From an uncultured Treponema sp. (GTDB taxonomy: Bacteria; Spirochaetota; Spirochaetia; Treponematales; Treponemataceae), in NCBI GenBank assembly GCA_946611835.1, contig CAMOEE010000091.1, positions 1-9,540 of the forward strand: a DNA stretch of 9,540 nucleotides, in the 5' to 3' direction. The translations under genes and the position numbers were made by a program. Shown here in pieces: positions 1 to 6,558 of the stretch (within the stretch, counting starts at the first letter, position 1; the number at the start of each line of letters is the position of its first letter). Under the pieces are notes generated by a model. That model was not told the DNA's origin. It saw only the letters and a list, made by a program, of their open reading frames with translations, and made no database searches.

Positions 1-7
1 GATATTT

Positions 8-29
8 TCCTAAAAGTTAAATTTTAGGA
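8..29. repeat. Perfect 8-bp inverted repeat upstream of the pectate lyase gene
   Basis: TCCTAAAA (8-15) and TTTTAGGA (22-29) are perfect inverted repeats around a 6-base spacer, 40 bases before the pectate lyase ATG. There is no T-run after it, so it is a poor intrinsic terminator. It could be an operator-like dyad or an RNA hairpin in the leader. The right arm contains a TAGGAG ribosome-site-like string that has no start codon at a usable distance. The role is unknown; only the symmetry is observed. Confidence 0.4.
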
Positions 30-69
30 GAATTCATACATTTCAAAACAAAAAAAAGAGGTAAGACTT

Positions 70-2826
70 ATGAAAAAATCCAAAAAATATGTCGGAATCC
101 TTACTGCACTCGCACTCATGTTTGGGGCGGTTGGGTGCTCTAGCGATGATGACACAAGCCAAGAACCCTATCATGCGGTCGAAAGCATTTCACTTGAAAA
201 TTTCGCCAATGAAATATCCTTGAACAATGAATATACAGTTTCACCAACAATCACACCTTCAAATGCTACAAACAAAGAATTTACAATCAGCGTAACTTCT
301 TCAGAAGGAAGTGCAATAGATTGGGTTACTGTAACAGGAACAACATTAAAGGCAACCGAAGAAGGAACTTTCAAACTTGCTGTTGCATCGAAAGAAAATG
401 AAACAATTAAGGCTGAGAAGGAAGTTACGGTAAAAGCCATAGAACTTACAAACATTTCACTCACAACGAATGAGACTTTCTATGTCGGAAGAACTGTAAC
501 GCTTTCTCCAACATTCACTCCGGAAAATGCCTCTTATAAAAATGTAACATGGGCTTCTTCAGATGAAACCGTCGCAACTGTTGATAAATTCGGAATTGTG
601 AGTGGAGTAAGCGAAGGCACTGCAACAATCACTGTGACAAGCGAAAAGTATCCAACTATAACAAAAGAGCTTGAGATTACAGTTAGTCCAGTTTTGCCAA
701 CAAAAATGACTTTAAAAGCAACTACCCTTTCTGCACAGGCAGGTGGAGCATGTACAATCGCCACAGTTTTTGAACCAACAGATACTACAGATAAATCTGT
801 AACATACGAAAGCTCTGATACAACAAATTTTTCTGTTTCAGAAAACGGAGTTGTTACTCTTAGTGAAGGAGCAACAGGAAACGCAACAATTACAGTAAAA
901 AGCGTTGCAAAGAATTCTTTAACGGCTAAAGCGACTGTTAAGGTGATAAGTGGTACTGAATATATAATCAATGAAGAAGATACAGAAAAAGGATTTGTTA
1001 CTACAAATGGAACTATAAAAGATTTCGGGACTAGTTATACCGGATACGACAATAAAGTTATCGACGGCCTTGGTTCAAATGGATATGTAGTTTATTCAAT
1101 TGCTTCTACAGAAGAACAAGATGTTCAAGTTCTCTTGCATTATGCTTTCTGGGGAACAAGAACAGAACTTCGTGGAGCCTACATTGTAGTAAATGGTGCG
1201 CAAGATGATGAAATAATTTACTGCAACTGGACAAGCAAAAACGGTACTAACGATAATATTGCAACTTATGAAGCAGATGGAACAACACCAGCAACATATC
1301 ATTCAATTTGGGAAGATTCAAATGAAATTACCGTCCATCTTGATAAAGGCGAAAATCAAATTCGTGTTATTCCAGTACCTGCCGGAACTGCTATGCCAAA
1401 CGCAAAGTATCCTTCTAGTGTAAAGATTTCTGACATCTCAAATACAACCAACTATTTAAAAGCTGGCGGAAATCTCCCAAACATCGACTATCTCCAAATC
1501 ACAGGAACAGGTCTTGGAGCTGGATCAAACAGCCTCGCATTCTATTCTGTATCAACAAGCGGTGATTTCGGAAGCGTCGCATTAGAACCAAACCAGGAAT
1601 TCTTCAAAGAAGGTGCAACAATCAAACTCGTGCCAAGTGCAAATTCTGGCTATAAATTTGATGCATACTCTGGAAGAACAACAAACGGAACGCTCATTGG
1701 TTCTGCTAATGAAAATTACACTTTCCAGATTTATGACGATTATTCAATCGAAGGTCATTTTATTCCGACATCATATACAGCCGATTCTGAAATGACAGGA
1801 TACGCAACTCTTACAGCTGACAGTGCAAACGCAACATACACAATTTCTGGTGGTGCAGGCGGTGATACAATAACTATCGATAATCTAGCAGATTTAACTT
1901 CTAATGAAGATAAATTGAAAAGTGCTGATCCCTACATCGTGAAATTTACAAGCGGCTCACGAATTTGCACAAGCGACAACAAGAGTATCATCTGCAAAAT
2001 TGGCTCAAACAAAACTATTTATGGTGCAACAGCAGGAGCAGGCTTAGAAAATATTGAAATGCGAGTTGAGGGCAATAATGTAATTATCCGCAACTTGATT
2101 CTCGGTGAAGTAATAGCTTATGACACATTGTCTGACTATGCAGGAAGCGGAAACGATGCTCTTTCTTTAAATGGTGCTCGTCATGTTTGGGTTGACCACT
2201 GTGAACTTCGCTCAAATACAAGTCCTCGCGACATCAATGGAAATGTTGTTTCAAATCCCAGCGATTCAGATTTTGCAAAAGATTGGTATGATGGATTGCT
2301 CGACATCAAAAATGGTGGAACTTGGATTACAATCTCAAATTGTTATTTCCACGACCATTATAAAGCTGTTCTTTGTGGTTCTGGAGATGATGGCCCGGAC
2401 ACAAACTCAGATGGATATTCAGATTCCGACATGCGTGTAACATTTAACGGCAACTACTTCAAAAATGTAAATGCACGAATGCCACTCTTCCGCTATGGTA
2501 AGGGACACATTTTGAATACTTACTTTGATGCAGGCACTTTTGCTGGTCAGGCAAGCTGTATCAATGTTCGAGCTGGAAGTGAACTCCTTATTGAAGGAAA
2601 CTACTTTAACGGAATAAAGAGCACTGATTACACCATCGGTTTCTACTATGCCGAGTCCAGCAAGACTTACGGAAATGTTTCCGGCTCATGGAAGGCTGTT
2701 AACAACAACACAGCAAACGGTGGCTCTTCAAACTTCACCGTTCCATACTCATACACAGCTCCAGCAAGCTACCCAACATCTGCCCCAACAGATAAAGGTG
2801 CAACACTCACAGACTTGAACTACTAA
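70..2826 (+). CDS. Multidomain surface lipoprotein pectate lyase (polysaccharide lyase family 1)
   Basis: Predicted secreted lyase that cleaves polygalacturonate by calcium-assisted beta-elimination, anchored as a lipoprotein. The 918 residues begin with a lipoprotein signal peptide (lipobox AVGC, Cys23) and an acidic linker. Three bacterial Ig-like domains follow (about 37-123, 125-206, 210-293; the second is a clear Big_2 with WASSDETVATVD). Next come a carbohydrate-binding-like beta-sandwich (about 295-480, CBM6/35-like, a tentative assignment), a divergent InlB-type repeat (about 487-566) and a PL1 parallel beta-helix (about 570-918). Against Erwinia PelC, recalled from memory, the key residues are all present: D709 in VWVDHCEL (PelC D131), D741 and D745 in YDGLLDIKN (E166, D170), K765 (K190), and R803 and R808 in NARMPLFR (R218, R223). 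The start is supported by AGAGG at 57-61, 8 bases before ATG. The Thr/Ser/Asn-rich front part explains its A/C-rich codons. The enzyme class is secure; exact substrate preference is not. Confidence 0.93.
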   Translation: MKKSKKYVGILTALALMFGAVGCSSDDDTSQEPYHAVESISLENFANEISLNNEYTVSPTITPSNATNKEFTISVTSSEGSAIDWVTVTGTTLKATEEGTFKLAVASKENETIKAEKEVTVKAIELTNISLTTNETFYVGRTVTLSPTFTPENASYKNVTWASSDETVATVDKFGIVSGVSEGTATITVTSEKYPTITKELEITVSPVLPTKMTLKATTLSAQAGGACTIATVFEPTDTTDKSVTYESSDTTNFSVSENGVVTLSEGATGNATITVKSVAKNSLTAKATVKVISGTEYIINEEDTEKGFVTTNGTIKDFGTSYTGYDNKVIDGLGSNGYVVYSIASTEEQDVQVLLHYAFWGTRTELRGAYIVVNGAQDDEIIYCNWTSKNGTNDNIATYEADGTTPATYHSIWEDSNEITVHLDKGENQIRVIPVPAGTAMPNAKYPSSVKISDISNTTNYLKAGGNLPNIDYLQITGTGLGAGSNSLAFYSVSTSGDFGSVALEPNQEFFKEGATIKLVPSANSGYKFDAYSGRTTNGTLIGSANENYTFQIYDDYSIEGHFIPTSYTADSEMTGYATLTADSANATYTISGGAGGDTITIDNLADLTSNEDKLKSADPYIVKFTSGSRICTSDNKSIICKIGSNKTIYGATAGAGLENIEMRVEGNNVIIRNLILGEVIAYDTLSDYAGSGNDALSLNGARHVWVDHCELRSNTSPRDINGNVVSNPSDSDFAKDWYDGLLDIKNGGTWITISNCYFHDHYKAVLCGSGDDGPDTNSDGYSDSDMRVTFNGNYFKNVNARMPLFRYGKGHILNTYFDAGTFAGQASCINVRAGSELLIEGNYFNGIKSTDYTIGFYYAESSKTYGNVSGSWKAVNNNTANGGSSNFTVPYSYTAPASYPTSAPTDKGATLTDLNY

Positions 2827-3001
2827 CCAACTAAACCCACTGGGGGCGTTACGGGGGCACGGCTCAGGCACAGCCTTCACCGAGACTCGCCTAGAAAGTC
2901 GTCTCACGACTTTCTTCGCCTACGGCGACCGGCTCCCTACCCCCGTAGAGGGGGTAGCGGGAAACGCGAAGCGGTTGGAGCGAGGGGGAGACTTCCCCCT
3001 C
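2827..3001. repeat. GC-rich intergenic hairpin cluster (REP-like)
   Basis: This spacer is far richer in G and C than the gene before it and has no convincing reading frame. It holds three compact dyads: AGAAAGTCG/CGACTTTCT (2893-2901 with 2907-2915), CTACCCCC/GGGGGTAG (2937-2944 with 2950-2957), and the terminator stem at 2982-3001. Short motifs such as GGGGGCGTTACGGGGGCA add to the repetitive look. The composition and stacked palindromes resemble interspersed repeat elements of bacterial intergenic DNA, but copy number cannot be judged from one window. It may also act as RNA structure protecting the 3' end of the pectate lyase message. Confidence 0.5.
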
Positions 3002-3007
3002 CTTTTT
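2982..3007 (+). terminator. Rho-independent terminator between pectate lyase and symporter genes
   Basis: An 8-bp perfect stem GAGGGGGA (2982-2989) / TCCCCCTC (2994-3001) with a GACT loop is followed by CTTTTTGTTT. This is a classical intrinsic terminator for plus-strand transcription. It lies 155 bases past the pectate lyase stop and 69 bases before the symporter start, so it should separate the two into different transcription units. Confidence 0.82.
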
Positions 3008-3022
3008 GTTTCTAAGTATAGA

Positions 3023-3052
3023 AATCCATGCAAATCTATGCTAATCTGTTGA
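3023..3052 (+). repeat. Three imperfect 10-bp direct repeats upstream of the symporter gene
   Basis: AATCCATGCA (3023-3032), AATCTATGCT (3033-3042) and AATCTGTTGA (3043-3052) are head-to-tail units. The first two match at 8 of 10 positions; the third is weaker (6 of 10 against the second). They sit between the terminator and the ribosome site of the symporter gene, where promoter or operator elements would lie. The period of about one helical turn would suit a cooperative binding site, but no regulator is identified and no convincing promoter hexamer pair was found here. Confidence 0.4.
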
Positions 3053-3076
3053 CTACCTTATATTTAGGAGTTAAAA

Positions 3077-4645
3077 ATGGATTCAGCGTTAATCGCAAAA
3101 ATCGCAGCATTCGTGCTTTACCTGGGCTTTATGATTTACATCGGCCTTCGTAATGCCAACAAAAACAACAGCTCGTCGGACTTCTTCCTTGGCGGGCGAA
3201 AAGTCGGGCCTTGGGTCACGGCTCTCTCTGCAGAGGCTTCGGATTCTTCTGCATGGCTTTTGATGGGTCTTCCTGGCTTGTGCTACCTTGGTGGCGTAAA
3301 AGAGACTTTCTGGACTGCCCTTGGCCTTATCGTGGGAACTTACCTCAACTGGCTTTTTGTTGCAAAACCTTTGCGCAAATGCTCTATTTCTTTCGGTGAC
3401 TCAATCACAATCCCGGAATTCTTCTCTAACCGCTTCAACGACAAATCACACATCCTTTCAATCGTTTCGGTCGTTCTGATTGTCTTCTTCTTCACGATTT
3501 ATACCGCTTCGGGCTTCGTTGCCTGTGCAAAACTCTTCAACTCAGTTTTCGGCCTCCCCTACCATGCTGGCCTTGCAATCGGCCTCGTTGTAATTCTGTG
3601 CTACACAATCACCGGTGGTTACACGGCTGTCTGTACCACAGACTTCGTTCAGGGAACATTGATTTTCGTGGCTTTCGTCATTTCTGCTGCAGTCGCTGTT
3701 TTCGCTTTGGGCGGACCGGCTGAGGCAATCGCTCAGGTTCAGTCTTTCGATGCACGGGCACTTGCAAACGATTTTGGCGAGAATATCCGAAAGGCATTTG
3801 AAGGAAACGCTTCTTTCAAGGGAATGTCAATTATTTCTGCTCTGGCCTGGGGTCTTGGCTATTTCGGTATGCCTCACATCATCGTACGCTTCATGGGCAT
3901 CCGTTCAAATGACGAGATTTCAAAAGCACGCCGAATCGGCACCGTCTGGATGGTCATTTCTTATGTCGGAACATTCATGATTGGTACAATGGGAACGGCT
4001 TATCTTTTGAAACACGGTATTCTTTTGGGAACCGGAAGCGAAGAAATCGTTGTCAACGGCGTAACTCAGTTTGGAGACGCTGAGACAGTCTTCAGTGCGA
4101 CAATGCTCAAAATGTACCCGGCCTTCATCGGCGGAATCTTCCTCTGTGCAATTCTGGCCGCTTCAATGTCTACAGCTGACTCTCAGCTTCTTGCGGCTTC
4201 AAGTGCCGTCGCTCAGGACATTTACAAGGGAATCATCAACAAAAATGCAGACGAAAAGACAGTTTTGAACGCAAGCCGCTTCATGGTTTTCCTTATCGCT
4301 CTGGTCGGTCTTTTGCTTTCCCTCAACCCTTCGTCTTCAATATTCGGTCTCGTTTCTTACGCATGGGCTGGATTCGGCGCTACATTCGGACCTCTGGTTC
4401 TTCTCGCCCTTTACTGGCGAAAAACGACCGCTAAAGGTGCGATTGCGGGTCTTATCACGGGATTCGTTGCCGTCATCTTGTGGCACAATGTTCCGGCTTC
4501 AGTTCACCCGATTTTCGGCCTCTATGAAATCTTGCCGGGATTTGCAATTTGTCTTTTGTTCACTGTCGTAGTTTCACTTCTCGACAAAACTCAGGACGAA
4601 AAAATGCTCGCAACTTTCGATGCATATAAGGCAATGAAAGACTAA
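3077..4645 (+). CDS. putP: Sodium/proline symporter, SSS family (PutP type)
   Basis: Inner-membrane secondary transporter predicted to import L-proline with sodium. The 522-residue length and many hydrophobic segments fit the solute:sodium symporter family, and it aligns along its length with what I recall of E. coli PutP. Visible landmarks are LGGRKVGPWVTALSA (R41, matching E. coli R40), ASDSSAWLLMGLPG with D56 and S58 (E. coli D55 and S57), FFFTIYTASG, GGYTAVCTTDFVQG, WGLGYFGMPHI, and AASMSTADSQLL with S365 and T366 (E. coli S340 and T341, sodium site). A Glu (E53) replaces the Gly of the E. coli ALSAGASD stretch. AGGAG at 3066-3070, 6 bases before ATG, fixes the start. It is a single-gene unit between an upstream terminator and a downstream convergent palindrome. 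No proline-catabolic gene is adjacent, so uptake for nutrition or osmoprotection is equally possible. Transport of another small solute cannot be excluded. Confidence 0.92.
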   Translation: MDSALIAKIAAFVLYLGFMIYIGLRNANKNNSSSDFFLGGRKVGPWVTALSAEASDSSAWLLMGLPGLCYLGGVKETFWTALGLIVGTYLNWLFVAKPLRKCSISFGDSITIPEFFSNRFNDKSHILSIVSVVLIVFFFTIYTASGFVACAKLFNSVFGLPYHAGLAIGLVVILCYTITGGYTAVCTTDFVQGTLIFVAFVISAAVAVFALGGPAEAIAQVQSFDARALANDFGENIRKAFEGNASFKGMSIISALAWGLGYFGMPHIIVRFMGIRSNDEISKARRIGTVWMVISYVGTFMIGTMGTAYLLKHGILLGTGSEEIVVNGVTQFGDAETVFSATMLKMYPAFIGGIFLCAILAASMSTADSQLLAASSAVAQDIYKGIINKNADEKTVLNASRFMVFLIALVGLLLSLNPSSSIFGLVSYAWAGFGATFGPLVLLALYWRKTTAKGAIAGLITGFVAVILWHNVPASVHPIFGLYEILPGFAICLLFTVVVSLLDKTQDEKMLATFDAYKAMKD

Positions 4646-4660
4646 CAAATATCACCAAAA

Positions 4661-4785
4661 CAAAAACAAGCTCCCGGTGGGAACATGGCACTAGAATCCA
4701 CGGTTGTGCGTATAAGGTATCTGACTCGCTACGCTCGCACGCACAAAGTGGATTCGTGCCATAACCCCACCTACGCTTGTTTTTG
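4661..4785. repeat. 125-base long imperfect palindrome between convergent genes; probable bidirectional terminator
   Basis: Five successive arm pairs nest in order: CAAAAACAAGC (4661-4671) with GCTTGTTTTTG (4775-4785); GGTGGG (4676-4681) with CCCACC (4766-4771); ATGGCAC (4685-4691) with GTGCCAT (4756-4762); GAATCCAC (4694-4701) with GTGGATTC (4748-4755); TTGTGCGT (4704-4711) with ACGCACAA (4739-4746). Together they give 40 base pairs with small bulges and a 27-base apical loop. The element almost fills the 143-base gap between the stops of the symporter and the permease. Each strand ends in a T-rich tract, so it can terminate transcription both ways. Its size is unusual for a plain terminator and suggests a miniature palindromic repeat. 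Confidence 0.8.
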
Positions 4786-4788
4786 CAT

Positions 4789-5532
4789 TTACTGACGAAT
4801 TGTTCGACTTATCAACATAGGAATCACAGTGAATATAATCACAAGAAGAATCATAATCAGGGCGTAGGCGTAAATTTCTGCATACTCGTTGAAATAAGCG
4901 CTTGAATAAACTGCCTTTCCCAGCGAATTCTTTGTCTGCACCAGATATTCCGTCGTAACGATGATTTTAATTCCCATTCCGACAGCGTTAATATAAGCCT
5001 GCCTGATATAGCCCGCCATCATCGGAAGATAAACGGAAAACAAAACTCTCAGCGAAAAATTAGTGTTGATTTTATAGACATCAATGAGTTCCCGGTCAAT
5101 ATTAACGCAGCCCTCGCAAGCGGCCTCACTTAACAGCGGAATCAGAATCATACAGGAAGCAATGTAAGGGACCCGGCTGTATTTTGTAAGGACCATGATT
5201 ATGACCACAAGGACAATCATCGGAATCGATCGGAGCATAATCATAAGCGGGGAAAGCAATTTCCTCACAAAGGGACACAAGCCCTCCAAAAGCCCGACAG
5301 AAATACCTATAACTGTTGAAAAAAGAAGGGAAATAAAAAGATGAAGAAGGGTTGTAAAAATAAGGTGATAAGTGCGGGCGTTTGCAAGAAGACGGAAAAA
5401 GGCCCGCAAAATTTCAAAGACCCCCGGAAAGACAAGGGAATCACCCTTTGTCATTCCGAGAAATTGAATCACAAGCCCTACTAGAAGAAGGCCGAGACAA
5501 AAAATGACAGTATTTTTGAGCCTATTCCCCAT
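4789..5532 (-). CDS. ABC transporter permease, SsuC/TauC-like
   Basis: Integral membrane subunit of an importer in the nitrate/sulfonate/taurine group. From the chosen start it has 247 residues: a hydrophobic segment at about 8-27, an extracytoplasmic stretch ending near FPGVFEIL, then several further membrane segments. The cytoplasmic EAA loop is recognisable (EAACEGCVNIDRELIDVYKI from residue 136, then VYLP at 167-170), the site that docks the ATPase. The gene follows the binding-protein gene directly. The ATG at 5532 lies in ATGGGGAATAG and overlaps the upstream stop by 11 bases, a typical coupling arrangement. ATGs at 5544 and 5565 are in frame and would add 4 or 11 residues with longer overlap. 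None has a clear Shine-Dalgarno site. No ATPase gene is nearby. The transported solute is unknown. Confidence 0.85.
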   Translation of the reverse strand: MGNRLKNTVIFCLGLLLVGLVIQFLGMTKGDSLVFPGVFEILRAFFRLLANARTYHLIFTTLLHLFISLLFSTVIGISVGLLEGLCPFVRKLLSPLMIMLRSIPMIVLVVIIMVLTKYSRVPYIASCMILIPLLSEAACEGCVNIDRELIDVYKINTNFSLRVLFSVYLPMMAGYIRQAYINAVGMGIKIIVTTEYLVQTKNSLGKAVYSSAYFNEYAEIYAYALIMILLVIIFTVIPMLISRTIRQ

Positions 5533-6427
5533 AGTAGAAGTCATCTGCAGGAATTGCGCCGCCATACTGTTTCAAATCGATTTGAGCGACAGTCTCTACC
5601 TGGAATTTCGCATCTTTTGCAGCCATGTAGCGGATTGCACAATTCGGAATCGCACTCTCAGCGACTTTCACATTCGGCAAGATTTCAAGGGCAACAGCGG
5701 CCTTTGAAATTGCAGGAAGGTCAGAAGTACATTTTTCGCATGATTCTTTCGCAAGCACCAGATATTCCTTTACGGCCTCCGGATGCTTTTCAAGAGTGTC
5801 AGCCTTCACAAAAAGGCCGGCCTGAGCAAATCCGTCAAATCCAGTGGCTTTTTTGTACAAGTCATTGAGTGAATAAGAAACGATTTTCGAATTCTTGATT
5901 TTTGCTGCTGTAAGGGCTGGCTCTGCCGTAAGAACGATTGCCTCAGCATCAGAAAGAAGAAGGCTCTGTGTGTTCGCAGCCCCAGCAAGATAATTCACGC
6001 TTTTGGCGGAAATCTTGTTTTTTTCGAGGACTGAAAGTGCTACAGAAGCGTTGATTGTGTTCTCACCAAAAAGCGTAATTCCGGATTTTTTTATGTCCTT
6101 GAGCTTGAAATTCTTTTTCTGTGATGCGAAATAAAGATTTCCCCAGGTAACGACAGCCGCCAGTTTGTAAGAAGACTTGCCCATCTTATAGAGCTTTGCT
6201 CCGGCGTTTATCGGTGCGATGATGAAATCAGCCTTTCCAGATGCAAATTCCGCTGCGATTGTGTCAGCCGCAACATAAGTGTAATTCTCAGGATTTTTCT
6301 GAGCGAGGGAAGCAAGAGCAAGGGCTGGAGCCCCGTTCGGTGACGAAACTTTGATTGCGTAGTCATCTGCAAAAAGAGAAGCCGCAAACAAAATTGAAGA
6401 AATAAAAAGTGTAAATATTTTTTTCAT
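5522..6427 (-). CDS. Periplasmic substrate-binding protein of an ABC importer (SsuA/NMT1-like)
   Basis: Soluble binding protein of 301 residues predicted to capture a small molecule and pass it to the permease encoded just downstream. The N-terminus MKKIFTLFISSILFAASLFA is a type I signal peptide with likely cleavage before DDYAIKV; no lipobox Cys is present. The body fits the type 2 periplasmic fold of the nitrate/sulfonate/bicarbonate group: NGAPALALASLAQ near residue 31, GKADFIIAPINAGAKLY at 64-80, AVVTWGNLYFAS at 91-102, and LFVKADTLEKHPEAVKEYL at 205-223, a stretch common in this group. The signal peptide fixes the start, although no Shine-Dalgarno site precedes it; a promoter ends 9 bases upstream. 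The ligand cannot be read from the sequence. Sulfonates, thiamine precursors and other small organic compounds are all handled by relatives. Confidence 0.87.
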   Translation of the reverse strand: MKKIFTLFISSILFAASLFADDYAIKVSSPNGAPALALASLAQKNPENYTYVAADTIAAEFASGKADFIIAPINAGAKLYKMGKSSYKLAAVVTWGNLYFASQKKNFKLKDIKKSGITLFGENTINASVALSVLEKNKISAKSVNYLAGAANTQSLLLSDAEAIVLTAEPALTAAKIKNSKIVSYSLNDLYKKATGFDGFAQAGLFVKADTLEKHPEAVKEYLVLAKESCEKCTSDLPAISKAAVALEILPNVKVAESAIPNCAIRYMAAKDAKFQVETVAQIDLKQYGGAIPADDFYYGE

Positions 6428-6436
6428 AATGAAGAA

Positions 6437-6465
6437 ATCATAAACTTAGTAAATTGTCGGGTCAA
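6437..6465 (-). promoter_or_regulatory. Sigma-70-type promoter of the binding protein-permease operon, near-leaderless
   Basis: Read on the minus strand, TTGACC (6460-6465) and TATGAT (6437-6442) are separated by exactly 17 bases. Each hexamer matches the consensus at 5 of 6 positions. Only 9 bases separate the -10 box from the ATG at 6427, so transcription would start about 1-4 bases before the start codon. No ribosome site exists in that space, which suggests leaderless translation. Confidence 0.68.
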
Positions 6466-6478
6466 GTGATTAGGGATA

Positions 6479-6498
6479 AGGGGCGAAGCCTCGCCCCT
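6479..6498 (-). terminator. GC hairpin downstream of the HAD gene, possible weak terminator
   Basis: AGGGGCGA (6479-6486) and TCGCCCCT (6491-6498) form a perfect 8-bp stem with a 4-base loop. On the minus strand it follows the HAD stop by about 60 bases and precedes the next promoter, the expected place for a terminator. It is followed by TATCCCTAATC rather than a T-run, so intrinsic termination is doubtful. Confidence 0.4.
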
Positions 6499-6533
6499 AG
6501 GCTCAACTAAAGTTTCGCCATACCCCACTCTCC

Positions 6534-6558
6534 TAGGGGTAAACCCCTAAAACCCCTA
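6534..6558. repeat. AAACCCCTA tandem pair with inverted TAGGGG arm at the HAD stop codon
   Basis: Two tandem 9-base copies of AAACCCCTA (6541-6549, 6550-6558) overlap the TAG stop of the HAD gene. The inverted motif TAGGGG (6534-6539) can pair with CCCCTA at 6544-6549 around a TAAA loop. On the minus strand this reads TAGGGGTTT twice. It may help stop read-through or be chance repetition; there is no T-run. Confidence 0.4.

Noticed and set aside
171..971. Two minus-strand open frames opposite the first part of the pectate lyase gene
   Set aside because: They are mirror frames of the Thr/Ser-rich Ig-like repeats, with no ribosome sites and low-complexity Val/Ser/Phe-rich products.
3023..3052. 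CRISPR-like array
   Set aside because: The units are 10 bases long, contiguous and without spacers, and no cas gene is present.
3049..3076. TTGACT at 3049-3054 as the -35 box of a putP promoter
   Set aside because: A -10 box 17 bases downstream would fall on the ribosome site and start codon, leaving no room for the strong AGGAG site that is clearly used.
5533..5565. Permease start at the ATG at 5565
   Set aside because: It would overlap the binding-protein gene by 44 bases and add 11 residues (MAAQFLQMTST) before the usual short cytoplasmic start; the ATG at 5532, overlapping the stop by 11 bases, fits coupling better. Not fully excluded.
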